From: Roseiarcus sp963765375
Lineage (GTDB): Bacteria > Pseudomonadota > Alphaproteobacteria > Rhizobiales > Beijerinckiaceae
Direction of reading: 5' to 3'
DNA length: 64,000 nt
Assembly: GCA_963765375.1 (NCBI GenBank)
Contig: CAVXVZ010000003.1
Location: 62,001 to 126,000 of the forward strand
Made by a program: the position numbers and the translations under genes. The notes beneath the pieces were generated by a model, which saw nothing but the letters and a program-made list of their open reading frames with translations, made no database searches and was not told the DNA's origin. Position 1 is the first letter of the stretch. Each line of letters opens with the position of its first letter. Of this stretch, positions 41,800 through 50,716 are shown one piece after another.

Positions 41800-42580
41800 A
41801 TGGATCTCGGAATTGCGGGCCGCAAGGCGATCGTGTGCGCGTCGAGCAAGGGGCTGGGGCGCGCCTGCGCGCGGGCGCTGGCGGAGGCCGGATGCGCAAT
41901 CGTTCTCAATGGCCGCGACGCCGAGGCGCTGGCCCGGACCGGGCGCGAGCTCCGCGAGGCCACAGGGGTCAAGGTTCGCGAAATCCTCGGCGACCTCGAC
42001 GATCCGGCGACGCGCGCTGAGCTGATCGCCGCCTGCCCCGACGCCGACATTCTCGTCAACAACAACGGCGGGCCGCCATTCAAGCCGTTCGATCAGATTG
42101 CCCGCGAGGATATCCTCAAGGGCGTCGAATTCGAACATGCTGACCCCGATCGCGCTCGTCCAGGCGCTGGCGCCGGGGATGGCCGAACGCAAGTTCGGTC
42201 GCATCGTCAACATCACCTCGGGTTCGGTCAGGGCGCCGATCGCCGGCCTCGACGTCTCATCGGGCGCGCGCGCGGGCTTGACCGCGTTCCTCGCCTCGGC
42301 GGCGCGGCTCTATGCCCGCCACGACGTCACCATCAATTCGATCCAGCCCGGATCGTTCGAGACCGACCGGCAGAAATCGGGCCTCGCCCGGACGGCGGCG
42401 ACGCGGAACATCAGCGTGGACGTCGCCCGGTCGGAATCGAAGGCCAGAATCCCCGCCGGGCGATTCGGCGATCCGGCCGAGTTCGGCGCGCTCTGCGCCT
42501 TCCTCGCGAGCGTCCACGCCTCCTTCATCACCGGCCAGAATATCCTCATCGACGGCGGCGCCTTCCCGGGGGCCTTTTGA
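41800..42580 (+). pseudogene. SDR-family oxidoreductase with a one-base frameshift
   Basis: An SDR of about 259 aa once corrected. The dinucleotide site CASSKGLGRACA and the NNNGGPPF variant of the N-A-G strand lie in the first frame. At 42125-42140 (GTCGAATTCGAAC) the frame changes by one extra base, and the second half, starting NMLTPIALVQALAPGMAE, continues to IDGGAFPGAF. The active site region reads PIAGLDVSSGARAGLTAFLA, without the usual Tyr-x-x-x-Lys. The family with this variant is common in alphaproteobacteria. Either broken or affected by an assembly error. Confidence 0.85.
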
Positions 42581-42613
42581 AGCGGCGAACGCCCGGATGA
42601 CGCGATTCGCCAG

Positions 42614-44218
42614 TCAGTGCGGGATCATGCCCGGCACGACGAATTGCTGGATTGCGACCAGCACCCCAAGCGCCAGCGTCAGCACGATGCTGTGCCAGAA
42701 CGTGCGGGCGAACACCACGCCCTCCTGTCCGCGCAGGTCAGTGACCGAAACGCCCGTTGCAATATTCTGAGGCGAGATCATTTTGCCCATCACGCCGCCG
42801 GAAGAATTGGTCGCGGCGAACAACACCGGATCAAGATTGAGCTGTCTTGCGGCGACCACCTGAAGGTTGCCGAATAGCGCGTTGCCCGAGGTGTCGCTCC
42901 CGGACAGGAACACCGCGAGCCAGCCGAGGAAGGGCGACACGAAAACGAATGCGTGTCCGACCGAGGACGCGCCCAAGCCGAGCGTATACGCCATCCCGGA
43001 ATAATTCATGAGGTACGCGAGGGCGACGATGAGGCAGACGGTCAGGACCGCCAGCCATGCTTGCGCGATCGTGATACGCACGCAGCGCAGAAAGTCCGAA
43101 ACGCCGATGCCGACGAGCCCCGCCGTGATAACGGCTGACAGAAGAATCGCGGTGCCCGTGGCGAGCGGCTGGAACGCCCAGACGGCGGCATAGGGCTTGT
43201 CGTTGTAGAGTGTGATCGAGATCATCTTGTCGAGGCCGGGCCAATGGATCGACTGCTGCCCGATCGCCGCGATGTTGAACGTCGTCCACAGGATGACGAC
43301 GACGGTCACGACGAGCCAGGGCAGCCAGCCGTGCCAAGGTCCGACATCGGACGCGACGTGGCCCAGCTCGGCTTGACCGCGCACGACGAATTCCGGCTCC
43401 GGCGCAGGTTTCCAAACCTGCAGGAACGCCAAGGTCGCGATCAGCGAACCGAGCGAGGAAAGGACGTCCGTCAACACGTAGTTGATGAAGTTCGACGAAA
43501 TGAACTGGCAGAGCGCGAAGGATCCCCCGGCGACCAGCAGCATGGGCCACAACGCCCGCACCGACCTCGCGCCGCCATAGAGTCCCATGACATAGAAGGG
43601 AAGCAGGAGCGCGATGAACGGCAACTGCCGCCCGATCATTGCCCCGAGGACCGGAGAGGGCAATCCCGTCACCGCGCCCAGCACCGTCACTGGCACGCCC
43701 AGCGCGCCGAAGGCGACCGGCGCCGTATTGAAGATCAGGACGAGCACCAGCGCCTCGAGCGCGGGAAAGCCGACCAGAATGAGCAGTGACGAAGTGATCG
43801 CAACCGGCGTGCCGAAGCCCGAGATGCCTTCGAGCAGCGCGCCGAAGCAGAAGCCGATCACGACCAGCACCACGCGTCGATCGTTCGGCAGATGGTTCAG
43901 GATCCATGCCCGAAAGGCGTCGAAGCGCCTCGACTCGACGGCTATGTTGTAGAGGAGCAGCGCATTGACGACGATCCACATCACCGGCCACAGCGCAAAG
44001 ACCGCGCCGTTTGCGATGGAACTGACGGCGAGAGGGGCTGGAAAGCTCCAGACCGCGGTCGCGATGATGACCCCAACGACGAGTCCCGCCAGCGAGGCCT
44101 GCCAGGCCGGCCGGCGCAAGATCCCGAGCAGCACCAGAACGGTCAGGACAGGAAGCGCCGCAACGATGAACGATAGCGGCAAGTTGTCGGCGACTGGCGT
44201 GAGCAATTGTTTGAACAT
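42614..44218 (-). CDS. lldP: L-lactate permease
   Basis: A 534-aa inner-membrane carrier with about thirteen hydrophobic segments. The family hallmark FCFGALLEGISGFGTPVA is at about residue 115; VMWIVVNALLLYNIA precedes it. LldP/GlcA transporters bring in lactate and glycolate by proton symport. A strong GGGGAGG before the ATG at 44218 defines the start. It is the last of three genes on the same strand after the IclR regulator, with a cytochrome c and a sorbosone-type dehydrogenase. Confidence 0.9.
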   Translation of the reverse strand: MFKQLLTPVADNLPLSFIVAALPVLTVLVLLGILRRPAWQASLAGLVVGVIIATAVWSFPAPLAVSSIANGAVFALWPVMWIVVNALLLYNIAVESRRFDAFRAWILNHLPNDRRVVLVVIGFCFGALLEGISGFGTPVAITSSLLILVGFPALEALVLVLIFNTAPVAFGALGVPVTVLGAVTGLPSPVLGAMIGRQLPFIALLLPFYVMGLYGGARSVRALWPMLLVAGGSFALCQFISSNFINYVLTDVLSSLGSLIATLAFLQVWKPAPEPEFVVRGQAELGHVASDVGPWHGWLPWLVVTVVVILWTTFNIAAIGQQSIHWPGLDKMISITLYNDKPYAAVWAFQPLATGTAILLSAVITAGLVGIGVSDFLRCVRITIAQAWLAVLTVCLIVALAYLMNYSGMAYTLGLGASSVGHAFVFVSPFLGWLAVFLSGSDTSGNALFGNLQVVAARQLNLDPVLFAATNSSGGVMGKMISPQNIATGVSVTDLRGQEGVVFARTFWHSIVLTLALGVLVAIQQFVVPGMIPH

Positions 44219-44333
44219 GGCGCGCCTCCCCAAGCGCGACGAATGACGCCGCGCAATCCCTTATCGTTTCCTCCGCGCCGGACGGAGCTCCCGGGTCGTC
44301 AGCAGGCCCCGGCGCACCTCGGGGCAACCAGAC

Positions 44334-44693
44334 CTATTGTGCGGGCAATTTACCCACCGAAATCTCGATCGCCGAATAATACGCCGCCAGATCCTCAATG
44401 TCGGCCGGCGTGAGATTCTGGACGACGACCGACATCATCTCGTTCTTGCGCTCTCCGGTCTTGAACGCCGCTATTTGCTCGATCAGGTAGCCCTCGCTCT
44501 GCCCTGCAAGATTGGGCGCCTCGGCGATTTTCGCCAATCCGTCGAGGCCGTGGCAGACCGCGCAGACCTCGGCCTTCTTTCGTCCTGCCTTCACGTCGCC
44601 TTGCGCCTGGGCCCGCTCTTGGACCGCGAAGCAGAAGGCCAACCAGCCGCAAAGCGCCGCCGCTCTCGCCGCCGGCCGCCGACCAGAACCCAT
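44334..44693 (-). CDS. Exported class I cytochrome c
   Basis: A 119-aa periplasmic electron carrier. A signal peptide (about 1-31, AALCGWLAFCFAVQERAQA) precedes one haem site, CAVCHG, with the sixth ligand Met probably in KNEMMSVVVQNL. It is encoded between the propeller dehydrogenase and the lactate permease, so it is a likely electron acceptor for the former. ATG at 44693 after GGGGGATT. Confidence 0.85.
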   Translation of the reverse strand: MGSGRRPAARAAALCGWLAFCFAVQERAQAQGDVKAGRKKAEVCAVCHGLDGLAKIAEAPNLAGQSEGYLIEQIAAFKTGERKNEMMSVVVQNLTPADIEDLAAYYSAIEISVGKLPAQ

Positions 44694-44770
44694 CAATCCC
44701 CCACACCGACCCCGCGAAAAGGACAGCTCCTGCGGATGCGGGCAGCTGCCCTCGCTCAATCGGGCTCTTC

Positions 44771-46030
44771 CTACTTGCCGTCGTACCAGATGCGGTAGAC
44801 CGCGCCGACGAGATCGTCGGACACGAGCAATGAGCCGTCCCAATACTGCTGAACGTCGACCGGGCGGCCGAGATAGTGGCCGTCGTCGTTCCAGCCCTCG
44901 GCGAAGGGAACCGAAGGCCCGGCGACATGGCCGTCATCCTTGAGGAAGGTGACCATGAGACGAGCGCCGACCGGCACCGTCCGGTTCCAGGAACCGTGCT
45001 GGGTCGAGAAGATCGCGCCCTTGTACTTCGAGGGGAACATGTCGCCGGTGTAGAAGCTGAGTCCGAGGTCCGCCGCGTGCGCGATCTGTTCGACTTCGGG
45101 GAAGATCACGTCGGCGGGAGGCGTGTCATTCTTGAACTCGTTGGTGCGGGTGTGCCCGCCGCCATACCATGGGAATCCGAACTCCTCGCCCATCTTGTCG
45201 ATGCGGTTCATCTCGCCGGGCGGGATGTCGTCGCCCATGCCGTCAACCTGATTGTCGTTGCTCCACAGCGTCTTGTCCTTGGGATTGAAGTCCATTCCGA
45301 CGGGGTTGCGCAAGCCGGTGGCGTAGACCTCGCGGTTCTTGCCGTCCTGGTCCATCCGGATGATGCCGCCCATTCCCCATTTCTTGTCGAGCTCGATTTT
45401 GTCCTTCGGCGGCACGTTGAATGGCTGGCCGAGCTGGATATACAGCTTGTTGTCGGGTCCGACGCGGCATTCGCGGGCGGTGTGATTGAAGCTCTCTTCC
45501 GACTTCGGGATCAGCTTCCCCTCAGGGACGACTTCGCTCACCGCGACATCAGGGCTCTCATAGAAAAATTCCGCGGCGGGATATTGCAGGACCCGGTTCT
45601 GCTCGACGACGTAAAGAAATCCGTCTTTGGAGAAGCACGGTCCGTTCGGCAGCTTCTTCGCAAGCGTCGGCGCGAACTCTTTGACCTCTATCCCCTCGGC
45701 GACGCCCGCGCGAGAACGATCGGTGACCGCCCAGATCTTGTTTTTTCTGGTGCCGACGAAAGTCACGACGCCTTGCGGGCCGACCGCCATATGGCGTGCG
45801 TCGGGAACGAGGGCGTAAAGGTCGATGTGGAAACCGGGCGGGAGGGTGATCTTCTTCAGAATCTCCCTAACCGCATCCGCCTTGGGCCCGGTTTGCGGAA
45901 CCGTCGGCCAGTCGATCGGCGCCGTCATCCGGAAACCTTCCAGCGTCTGCAAATTATCCTCCGCCCACGCGGGACTCAGCGCGGCCGCGAGTGCGGACAG
46001 CGCTACGACGAAAGCGATGTGAAGTTTCAT
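44771..46030 (-). CDS. Sorbosone/glucose-dehydrogenase-type beta-propeller
   Basis: A 419-aa exported protein. A signal peptide (about 1-24, LSAAW type end) is followed by a six-bladed GSDH-type propeller with RNPVGMDFNPKDKTLWSND, WGMGGIIRMDQDG, HAADLGLSFYTGDMFPSKY and a final DDLVGAVYRIWY. It is a PQQ-dependent L-sorbosone/aldose dehydrogenase-like protein. Members vary, and not all bind PQQ. With a cytochrome c downstream it would pass electrons to the respiratory chain. The start at 46030 follows AAGGAGAG. Confidence 0.85.
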   Translation of the reverse strand: MKLHIAFVVALSALAAALSPAWAEDNLQTLEGFRMTAPIDWPTVPQTGPKADAVREILKKITLPPGFHIDLYALVPDARHMAVGPQGVVTFVGTRKNKIWAVTDRSRAGVAEGIEVKEFAPTLAKKLPNGPCFSKDGFLYVVEQNRVLQYPAAEFFYESPDVAVSEVVPEGKLIPKSEESFNHTARECRVGPDNKLYIQLGQPFNVPPKDKIELDKKWGMGGIIRMDQDGKNREVYATGLRNPVGMDFNPKDKTLWSNDNQVDGMGDDIPPGEMNRIDKMGEEFGFPWYGGGHTRTNEFKNDTPPADVIFPEVEQIAHAADLGLSFYTGDMFPSKYKGAIFSTQHGSWNRTVPVGARLMVTFLKDDGHVAGPSVPFAEGWNDDGHYLGRPVDVQQYWDGSLLVSDDLVGAVYRIWYDGK

Positions 46031-46454
46031 TCGACTCTCCTTGGTTCCTCTGGTGACCATCGATTTGGTTCGACTCCCCGAAACGGCTAAGCCCGCTCGA
46101 AGCGTTGCGGCCCTTCGATTCTTATTCGCGCCCCCGCGTGCCGGAAGGGTCGGCGCGTGTTCTCGTGATCGACATCGTTTATCCGCCTGCCATACCCGGC
46201 GATGGACCGGCGGCCGTCAATACGCCCCCCTAGCTCGCACAGCCATTTGAGCTGAACGGTGACGGCCGAAGTGAAAATACCCGAACGCCCTTCGCGCCAT
46301 AGGGGTTTGACAACATTTTCCGCATTGTGGAAACCCGATCCCGGCCGTCCGGCGAAATTGTGGGGCGCTGGGGCGGCGGCTGTTGCGGCCCGGGGTCCGG
46401 CTCCCGGACGACAGCATGGGTTTCCAGGCGTGATCTTCCATGCGCGTGGGTCGT
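46031..46454. other. Gap between the IclR gene and the dehydrogenase operon
   Basis: 424 bp without a credible gene. It contains a 17-bp near-perfect palindrome (46317-46333), described separately, and a TTGACA on the plus strand at 46307-46312 without a matching -10. The open frame on the minus strand (46087-46473) is Arg/Pro-rich and overlaps the IclR gene; I do not call it. Confidence 0.55.
46317..46333. promoter_or_regulatory. IclR-type operator palindrome
   Basis: TTTCCGCATTGTGGAAA, a 17-bp palindrome with one mismatched pair. It resembles the GGAA/TTCC arms of IclR-family operators. It lies 284 bp upstream of the dehydrogenase start and just after the end of the iclR-type gene on the same strand. 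The sequence symmetry is seen directly; binding by the neighbouring regulator is inferred. Confidence 0.6.
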
Positions 46455-47324
46455 TTAGCGGACCTTGCGCCACCGAGGCAGGGAACCACCGAGCCTGGCC
46501 GTGATCTCGTCGGCCTTTCGTCGGACGAGATCGCCGAGCTGGGCCATGTGTTCGACAGAGATGCGAGCGGTTGGTCCTGATATTGATATCGCGGCCAACG
46601 CGTCGCTGGACTCGTCGAAGATCAGGCCCGCGACGCAGCGAAGCCCGAACGAATGCTCCTCGTCGTCAATCGCGAATCCGCGCTGGCGCGTCAGGGCGAG
46701 CTCGTCGCGAAGCGCCGCTTTGCTGATGATGGTCTTTTCGGTTAGCCGCCGCATGCCTTGGCGCGGAAGCGCCTTGCCGAGGTCGCTGTCCGGCATCGCG
46801 CTGAGTAACGCTTTTCCGACGCTTGAGCAGTAGAGCGGGACGCGCGCCCCCGGACGCGCAAGCGCGCGCATCATCTGACGGCACTCGACTTGTGCGAGGT
46901 AGATCGCCTCATATTCGTCCTCGACCGCAAGGTTCACCGTTTCCGCGCTTTCGTTCATCAGCGCCCGCATATACGGGCGCGCGACGCCAACAAGGTTGCG
47001 GGTCTTCAGAAACGCAGCGCCCGCCACAAAAGCCTGCACGCCCACCGACCAAAGCCGCCGTTCGTGATCAAAATGGACGTAGCGCTCCTGCTCCAATGTC
47101 GTGAGCAGCCGGTGCACGGTGGACGGCGGAAGTCGGACGCTTTCGGCGATATTGGTCAGCGACATGCCTTCGTCGACCGCTGCGAGGTGGTTGATGATCC
47201 CCAACGCTCGAACGAGAGACTGAACATGATCGGATCGCGCCGTCGCGGCGTAGAGTGGGCCAGCGGCTCTCGAGCTCCGCTCCACCCGACGACTCTTGCT
47301 TGGCGCTTTCAAATCATTCCTCAA
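46455..47324 (-). CDS. IclR-family transcriptional regulator
   Basis: A 289-aa regulator. A winged helix-turn-helix (SLTNIAESVRLPPSTVHRLL, about residues 55-74) precedes the IclR effector domain (YCSSVGKALLSAMPDSDLG; RGFAIDDEEHSFGLRCVAG). It likely represses or activates the downstream dehydrogenase, cytochrome and permease genes in response to a small acid. The in-frame start is a TTG at 47324 with a weak ribosome binding site; the true start could be a few residues inside. A palindrome at 46317 is a likely target. Confidence 0.85.
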   Translation of the reverse strand: MRNDLKAPSKSRRVERSSRAAGPLYAATARSDHVQSLVRALGIINHLAAVDEGMSLTNIAESVRLPPSTVHRLLTTLEQERYVHFDHERRLWSVGVQAFVAGAAFLKTRNLVGVARPYMRALMNESAETVNLAVEDEYEAIYLAQVECRQMMRALARPGARVPLYCSSVGKALLSAMPDSDLGKALPRQGMRRLTEKTIISKAALRDELALTRQRGFAIDDEEHSFGLRCVAGLIFDESSDALAAISISGPTARISVEHMAQLGDLVRRKADEITARLGGSLPRWRKVR

Positions 47325-47571
47325 TACGACTCAAACCTGTAGGACGTAACGCTGAAGCCTGCGAGAGACCGCATAACGCCCCCCCCGCCACCTGATCGTG
47401 GCTGACATACGATGGCCATGCGCGTCATGCCATCTCACCGATTGCTCGCCGCATGGCCAGCCGCGGTCGAGCAGGGGCTCGGCAGCGGCGGCGAAGACTG
47501 AGAAAGCGCACAAAACCGTACGATATTTCGGACGAACTCGTCTATGATGGATCGGAATCTCGAGGCGCGCG

Positions 47572-48189
47572 ATGGGCGTTGAAGGCAAGGACAGGGCGAA
47601 GGTTCTCGAAGCCGGGGCGGCTTCGCTGTCGAACCAGCTTGGACAGGCGGTGCTTAGGCTGCGCAAGGGCTACGGACTTTCACTCGCCGACCTGTCGCAG
47701 CAGTCCGGCGTCGCCAAGTCGATCATTTCGCAGATCGAGCGCAACGAGACCAACCCCACGCTCACGACCATCTGGCGGCTCGCCCATGCGCTGGACGCGT
47801 CGATCGAATCGATGCTCCAGGGAGCCGAAGAGGGGCCGTTCATCGAACATTTGCGCCGCGGCACGACGCCGATCTTCGTCTCCGACGACGGACTGTGCCG
47901 GCTCGCGGTGATCGGCTGGCTGAAGACGGTCGACTGGCTGCAATGGTATGATTTTCAGGCCGATCCGGGCGGCGTGCTCGAATCGACCGCGCATCTTCGC
48001 GGCTCGGTCGAGTGCCTGTCGGCGGTCGAGGGCGAGCTCGAGGTCGAGGTCGGCGGATCCTCGGCGCAGGTATGCGCGGGCGAGACGCTGCGCTACCGCT
48101 GCGACATGCCCCATCGCATCCGCAACCTGAGCGGGAAACCGGCGCACGCGACCATGGTGTGCATCCTCAAGGCGGCGATGATGGATTGA
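47572..48189 (+). CDS. XRE-family regulator with C-terminal cupin domain
   Basis: A 205-aa regulator. The N-terminal HTH (SLADLSQQSGVAKSIISQIE, residues about 38-57) is followed by a linker and a cupin (SAVEGELEVEVGGSSAQVCAG, then DMPHRIRNL with a His). XRE-cupin regulators such as PuuR-type proteins respond to small ligands. It is divergent from the IclR gene across about 250 bp, so the two may influence each other. ATG at 47572 with GAGG upstream. Confidence 0.85.
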   Translation: MGVEGKDRAKVLEAGAASLSNQLGQAVLRLRKGYGLSLADLSQQSGVAKSIISQIERNETNPTLTTIWRLAHALDASIESMLQGAEEGPFIEHLRRGTTPIFVSDDGLCRLAVIGWLKTVDWLQWYDFQADPGGVLESTAHLRGSVECLSAVEGELEVEVGGSSAQVCAGETLRYRCDMPHRIRNLSGKPAHATMVCILKAAMMD

Positions 48190-48729
48190 CGCCCGCCGCC
48201 ATCGTCCGAATTTAACGCTTTGGCCACCATGACTTGATCCGGCTCGAGCCGGGGCCCCGATTGCCGTTGCTATTCGCGCGCCGAATCGGGCGAAGCGCCG
48301 CGTCGCTGATTCTGCCCCTGTTTGTCCCCGGTCCCTTCGCCCCGGTCCCAGATTGGGGCGCGAACGCTGATCGGGAGGCAACATTTGGGCAACCAGACTT
48401 GACACGTCCGGCGCCTCCGACAAAGCTCCGCAACGGTCAGCGATTCGGCAAGTGACTGATTCGGTGACGCTTTGCGGGCGCGGCAGACGACGATTCGCTC
48501 CAGCCGGGGAACGGGCGACGACGAAGCGACAATCTTAAGGGCCTATGCGGCCGTCTGCACAAAGATTGGACTCGCTTTGTTCGCGAATCTGAGTCCCTGT
48601 GGCGGGGTCTCCGATTCGTACTTGATTTGTTTTTGCCCTGATCCGCCCCCGCCGGGGTCACGCCGTCGCTCCGGCTCGACAAGGCGCCGGGTCACGCGAT
48701 ATGAGCGCCGTTTCTGGCCGGAGCGCCTG
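48190..48729. other. 540-bp gap upstream of the Mla operon
   Basis: No gene seen. It holds CCGGCTCGAGCCGG, a perfect 14-bp palindrome (about 48239-48252), and a TTGACA at 48399-48404 with a poor AAAGCT 17 bp later, a possible weak promoter for the mla operon. An in-frame extension of the permease gene reaches back to 48472 but is Arg-rich and not like the family. Confidence 0.5.
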
Positions 48730-49863
48730 GTGACCACGACGCCGTCCGTAACCCGTGAAGCCGCCCAGGACAGCGTCGTCTTGGCGCTGGGGGGAACATG
48801 GACAGTCGCCTCCGGACGTGATCTCGAGGCGGCCGGGGCTTCGCTCATCGCGCCGGCCAACGATGCGAAGCGGGTGATCCTCGACCTTTCCGCTCTTCAG
48901 CGCATGGACACCGCCGGCGCCTGGTTCATCGATCGTGCTCGCGTGGAGCTGGCGGCCGCCGGGGCGACCGCTACCTATCGCGGCGCGCGACCCGAGCACG
49001 CCACGCTGCTCCAGGATGCCGGCTATCACGCACCCGAGGCGCCCACGCGCGTTCCCCCGCCGCATGGAATCGCGTTGCTCTCCGCGGTCGGCGAGACGGT
49101 GCACGACTCGGGCGTCGATTTCATCGACATCGTCGACTATCTCGGCGAAATCGTCGCGATGTTCTTGCGCCTCGCTCCGCATCCGTTGCGCTGGCGCTGG
49201 ACTTCGATGGTGCATCACCTCGAAATGTTCGGTCTGCGCAGCGTGCCGATCATCATGCTGATCAACTTCCTGGTCGGGGCGATCGTCACCCAGCAGGGCA
49301 TTTTCCAGCTCGCCCGCTTCGGCGCCTCGACCTACGCCGTCGACCTGGTTGGAGTCCTCGGTCTGCGTGAGCTCGGCGTGCTGATGACCTCGATCATGAT
49401 CGCGGGCCGCACCGGATCGGCGATCACCGCCGAGATCGGCTCGATGAAAATGCGCGAGGAGATCGACGCGCTCAAGGTGATGGCGCTCGATCCGCTGGAA
49501 GTGCTGATCATCCCGCGGCTGGTGGCGTTGGTAATCGCCCTGCCGGTGTTGACCTTCCTCGCCGATTTGGCGCAAATCGGCGGCGGCCTGATCGTCAGTT
49601 GGCTCTACGCCGGCATGACCCCGCAAGGCTTTCTGCTGCGGCTCCAGAACGCCGTAGGCATTAATACGTTCATGGTCGGCCTGATCAAGGCGCCGTTCAT
49701 GGCGGTGGTGATCGGCCTCATCGCTTCCACCGAAGGCATGGAGGTGCGCGGGTCGGCCGAGTCGCTCGGGCGCTGCGTCACTTCATCGGTGGTCAAGTCG
49801 ATCTTCATGGTTATCGTCATGGATGGACTGTTCGCGATGTTCTTCGCCGCGGTGAGCTATTGA
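48730..49863 (+). CDS. mlaE: MlaE-type lipid ABC permease with N-terminal STAS domain
   Basis: A 377-aa inner-membrane permease of the Mla phospholipid transport system. Residues about 1-110 form a STAS domain (VILDLSALQRMDTAGAWFID), normally a separate protein (MlaB) in Escherichia coli. Residues about 120-377 form the MlaE core (VGAIVTQQGIFQLARFGAS; MTSIMIAGRTGSAITAEIG). The fusion is usual in alphaproteobacteria. GTG at 48730 follows GGAGCGCCT. It overlaps the ATPase gene by four bases (TTGA). Confidence 0.9.
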   Translation: MTTTPSVTREAAQDSVVLALGGTWTVASGRDLEAAGASLIAPANDAKRVILDLSALQRMDTAGAWFIDRARVELAAAGATATYRGARPEHATLLQDAGYHAPEAPTRVPPPHGIALLSAVGETVHDSGVDFIDIVDYLGEIVAMFLRLAPHPLRWRWTSMVHHLEMFGLRSVPIIMLINFLVGAIVTQQGIFQLARFGASTYAVDLVGVLGLRELGVLMTSIMIAGRTGSAITAEIGSMKMREEIDALKVMALDPLEVLIIPRLVALVIALPVLTFLADLAQIGGGLIVSWLYAGMTPQGFLLRLQNAVGINTFMVGLIKAPFMAVVIGLIASTEGMEVRGSAESLGRCVTSSVVKSIFMVIVMDGLFAMFFAAVSY

Positions 49864-50711
49864 GCGACGGCGCCCCCATCGCCAGCCCGCGCTCGCGTGA
49901 CGTCGTCATCAGTGTGCGCGGCCTCAAGGTCGGCTTCGGCGACCATCTTGTTATGGACGGGCTCGATCTCGACCTTTATCGCGGCGAGGTGCTCGGTTTT
50001 GTCGGCGCCTCCGGCGCCGGCAAGTCGGTGCTGACCCGGACGATCCTGGGGCTCATCCACAAACAAGCGGGAACCATCGAGGTCTTCGGCCACAATATCG
50101 ACAAGTTGACGCCGCGCGAGCATCTGGAGGTCGGTGAGCGATGGGGCGTGCTGTTTCAGGAGGGGGCGCTCTTCTCCAGCTTGACCGTGCGCCAGAACAT
50201 CCAGGCGCCGATGCGCGAGCATCTGCATCTGTCCCAGTCAACCCTCGACGGTCTGGCGGCGCAAAAGCTGGCGCTCGTCGGCTTGCCCCGGGACACCGCC
50301 GACAAGCTTCCTTCCGAACTCTCCGGCGGCATGACCAAGCGCGTCTCGCTGGCGAGGGCGCTCGCGCTCGACCCGGAGATCGTGTTCCTCGACGAGCCGA
50401 CCTCGGGGCTCGATCCGATTTCGGCCGGCGATTTCGACGATCTCATCGGCACGCTCCAGAAGACGTTGGGCCTGACCGTGTTCATGGTCACCCACGATCT
50501 CGACAGCCTGTTCGCGATCTGCGACCGGGTCGCGGTGCTGGGCCATGGCAAGGTGATCGCGGTCGGTCCGATCAGTGAGCTCCTGCTTTCCGAGGACCCT
50601 TGGCTCAAGTCCTATTTCCACGGTAAGAGGGGTGTGATCCGCCTCTCGGCGGCCGCGGAGCGGCCCGCCATGACGGCCGGGGACGACCGGCCGAAGAACG
50701 CGGGGCGCTGA
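49860..50711 (+). CDS. mlaF: MlaF-type ATP-binding protein
   Basis: A 283-aa ATPase. Walker A is GASGAGKSV, the signature LSGGMTKRVSLARAL and Walker B VFLDEPTSGLDP, all in the pattern of MlaF/Ttg2A. TTG at 49860 overlaps the mlaE stop. It powers lipid movement through MlaE and MlaD. The C-terminal 25 residues are polar and extend beyond the usual end. Confidence 0.92.
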   Translation: MSDGAPIASPRSRDVVISVRGLKVGFGDHLVMDGLDLDLYRGEVLGFVGASGAGKSVLTRTILGLIHKQAGTIEVFGHNIDKLTPREHLEVGERWGVLFQEGALFSSLTVRQNIQAPMREHLHLSQSTLDGLAAQKLALVGLPRDTADKLPSELSGGMTKRVSLARALALDPEIVFLDEPTSGLDPISAGDFDDLIGTLQKTLGLTVFMVTHDLDSLFAICDRVAVLGHGKVIAVGPISELLLSEDPWLKSYFHGKRGVIRLSAAAERPAMTAGDDRPKNAGR

Positions 50712-50716
50712 CCAGA

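Noticed and set aside
46307..46335. TTGACA on the plus strand as a promoter
   Set aside because: No -10 box at 16-18 bp and no plus-strand gene downstream, so it is likely chance.
46087..46473. Minus-strand open frame between the IclR gene and the dehydrogenase
   Set aside because: Arg/Pro-rich composition, overlap with IclR and no ribosome binding site.
48472..48729. Upstream extension of the MlaE frame
   Set aside because: Arg/Ser-rich with no similarity to the STAS domain; GTG at 48730 has a ribosome binding site and starts the domain.
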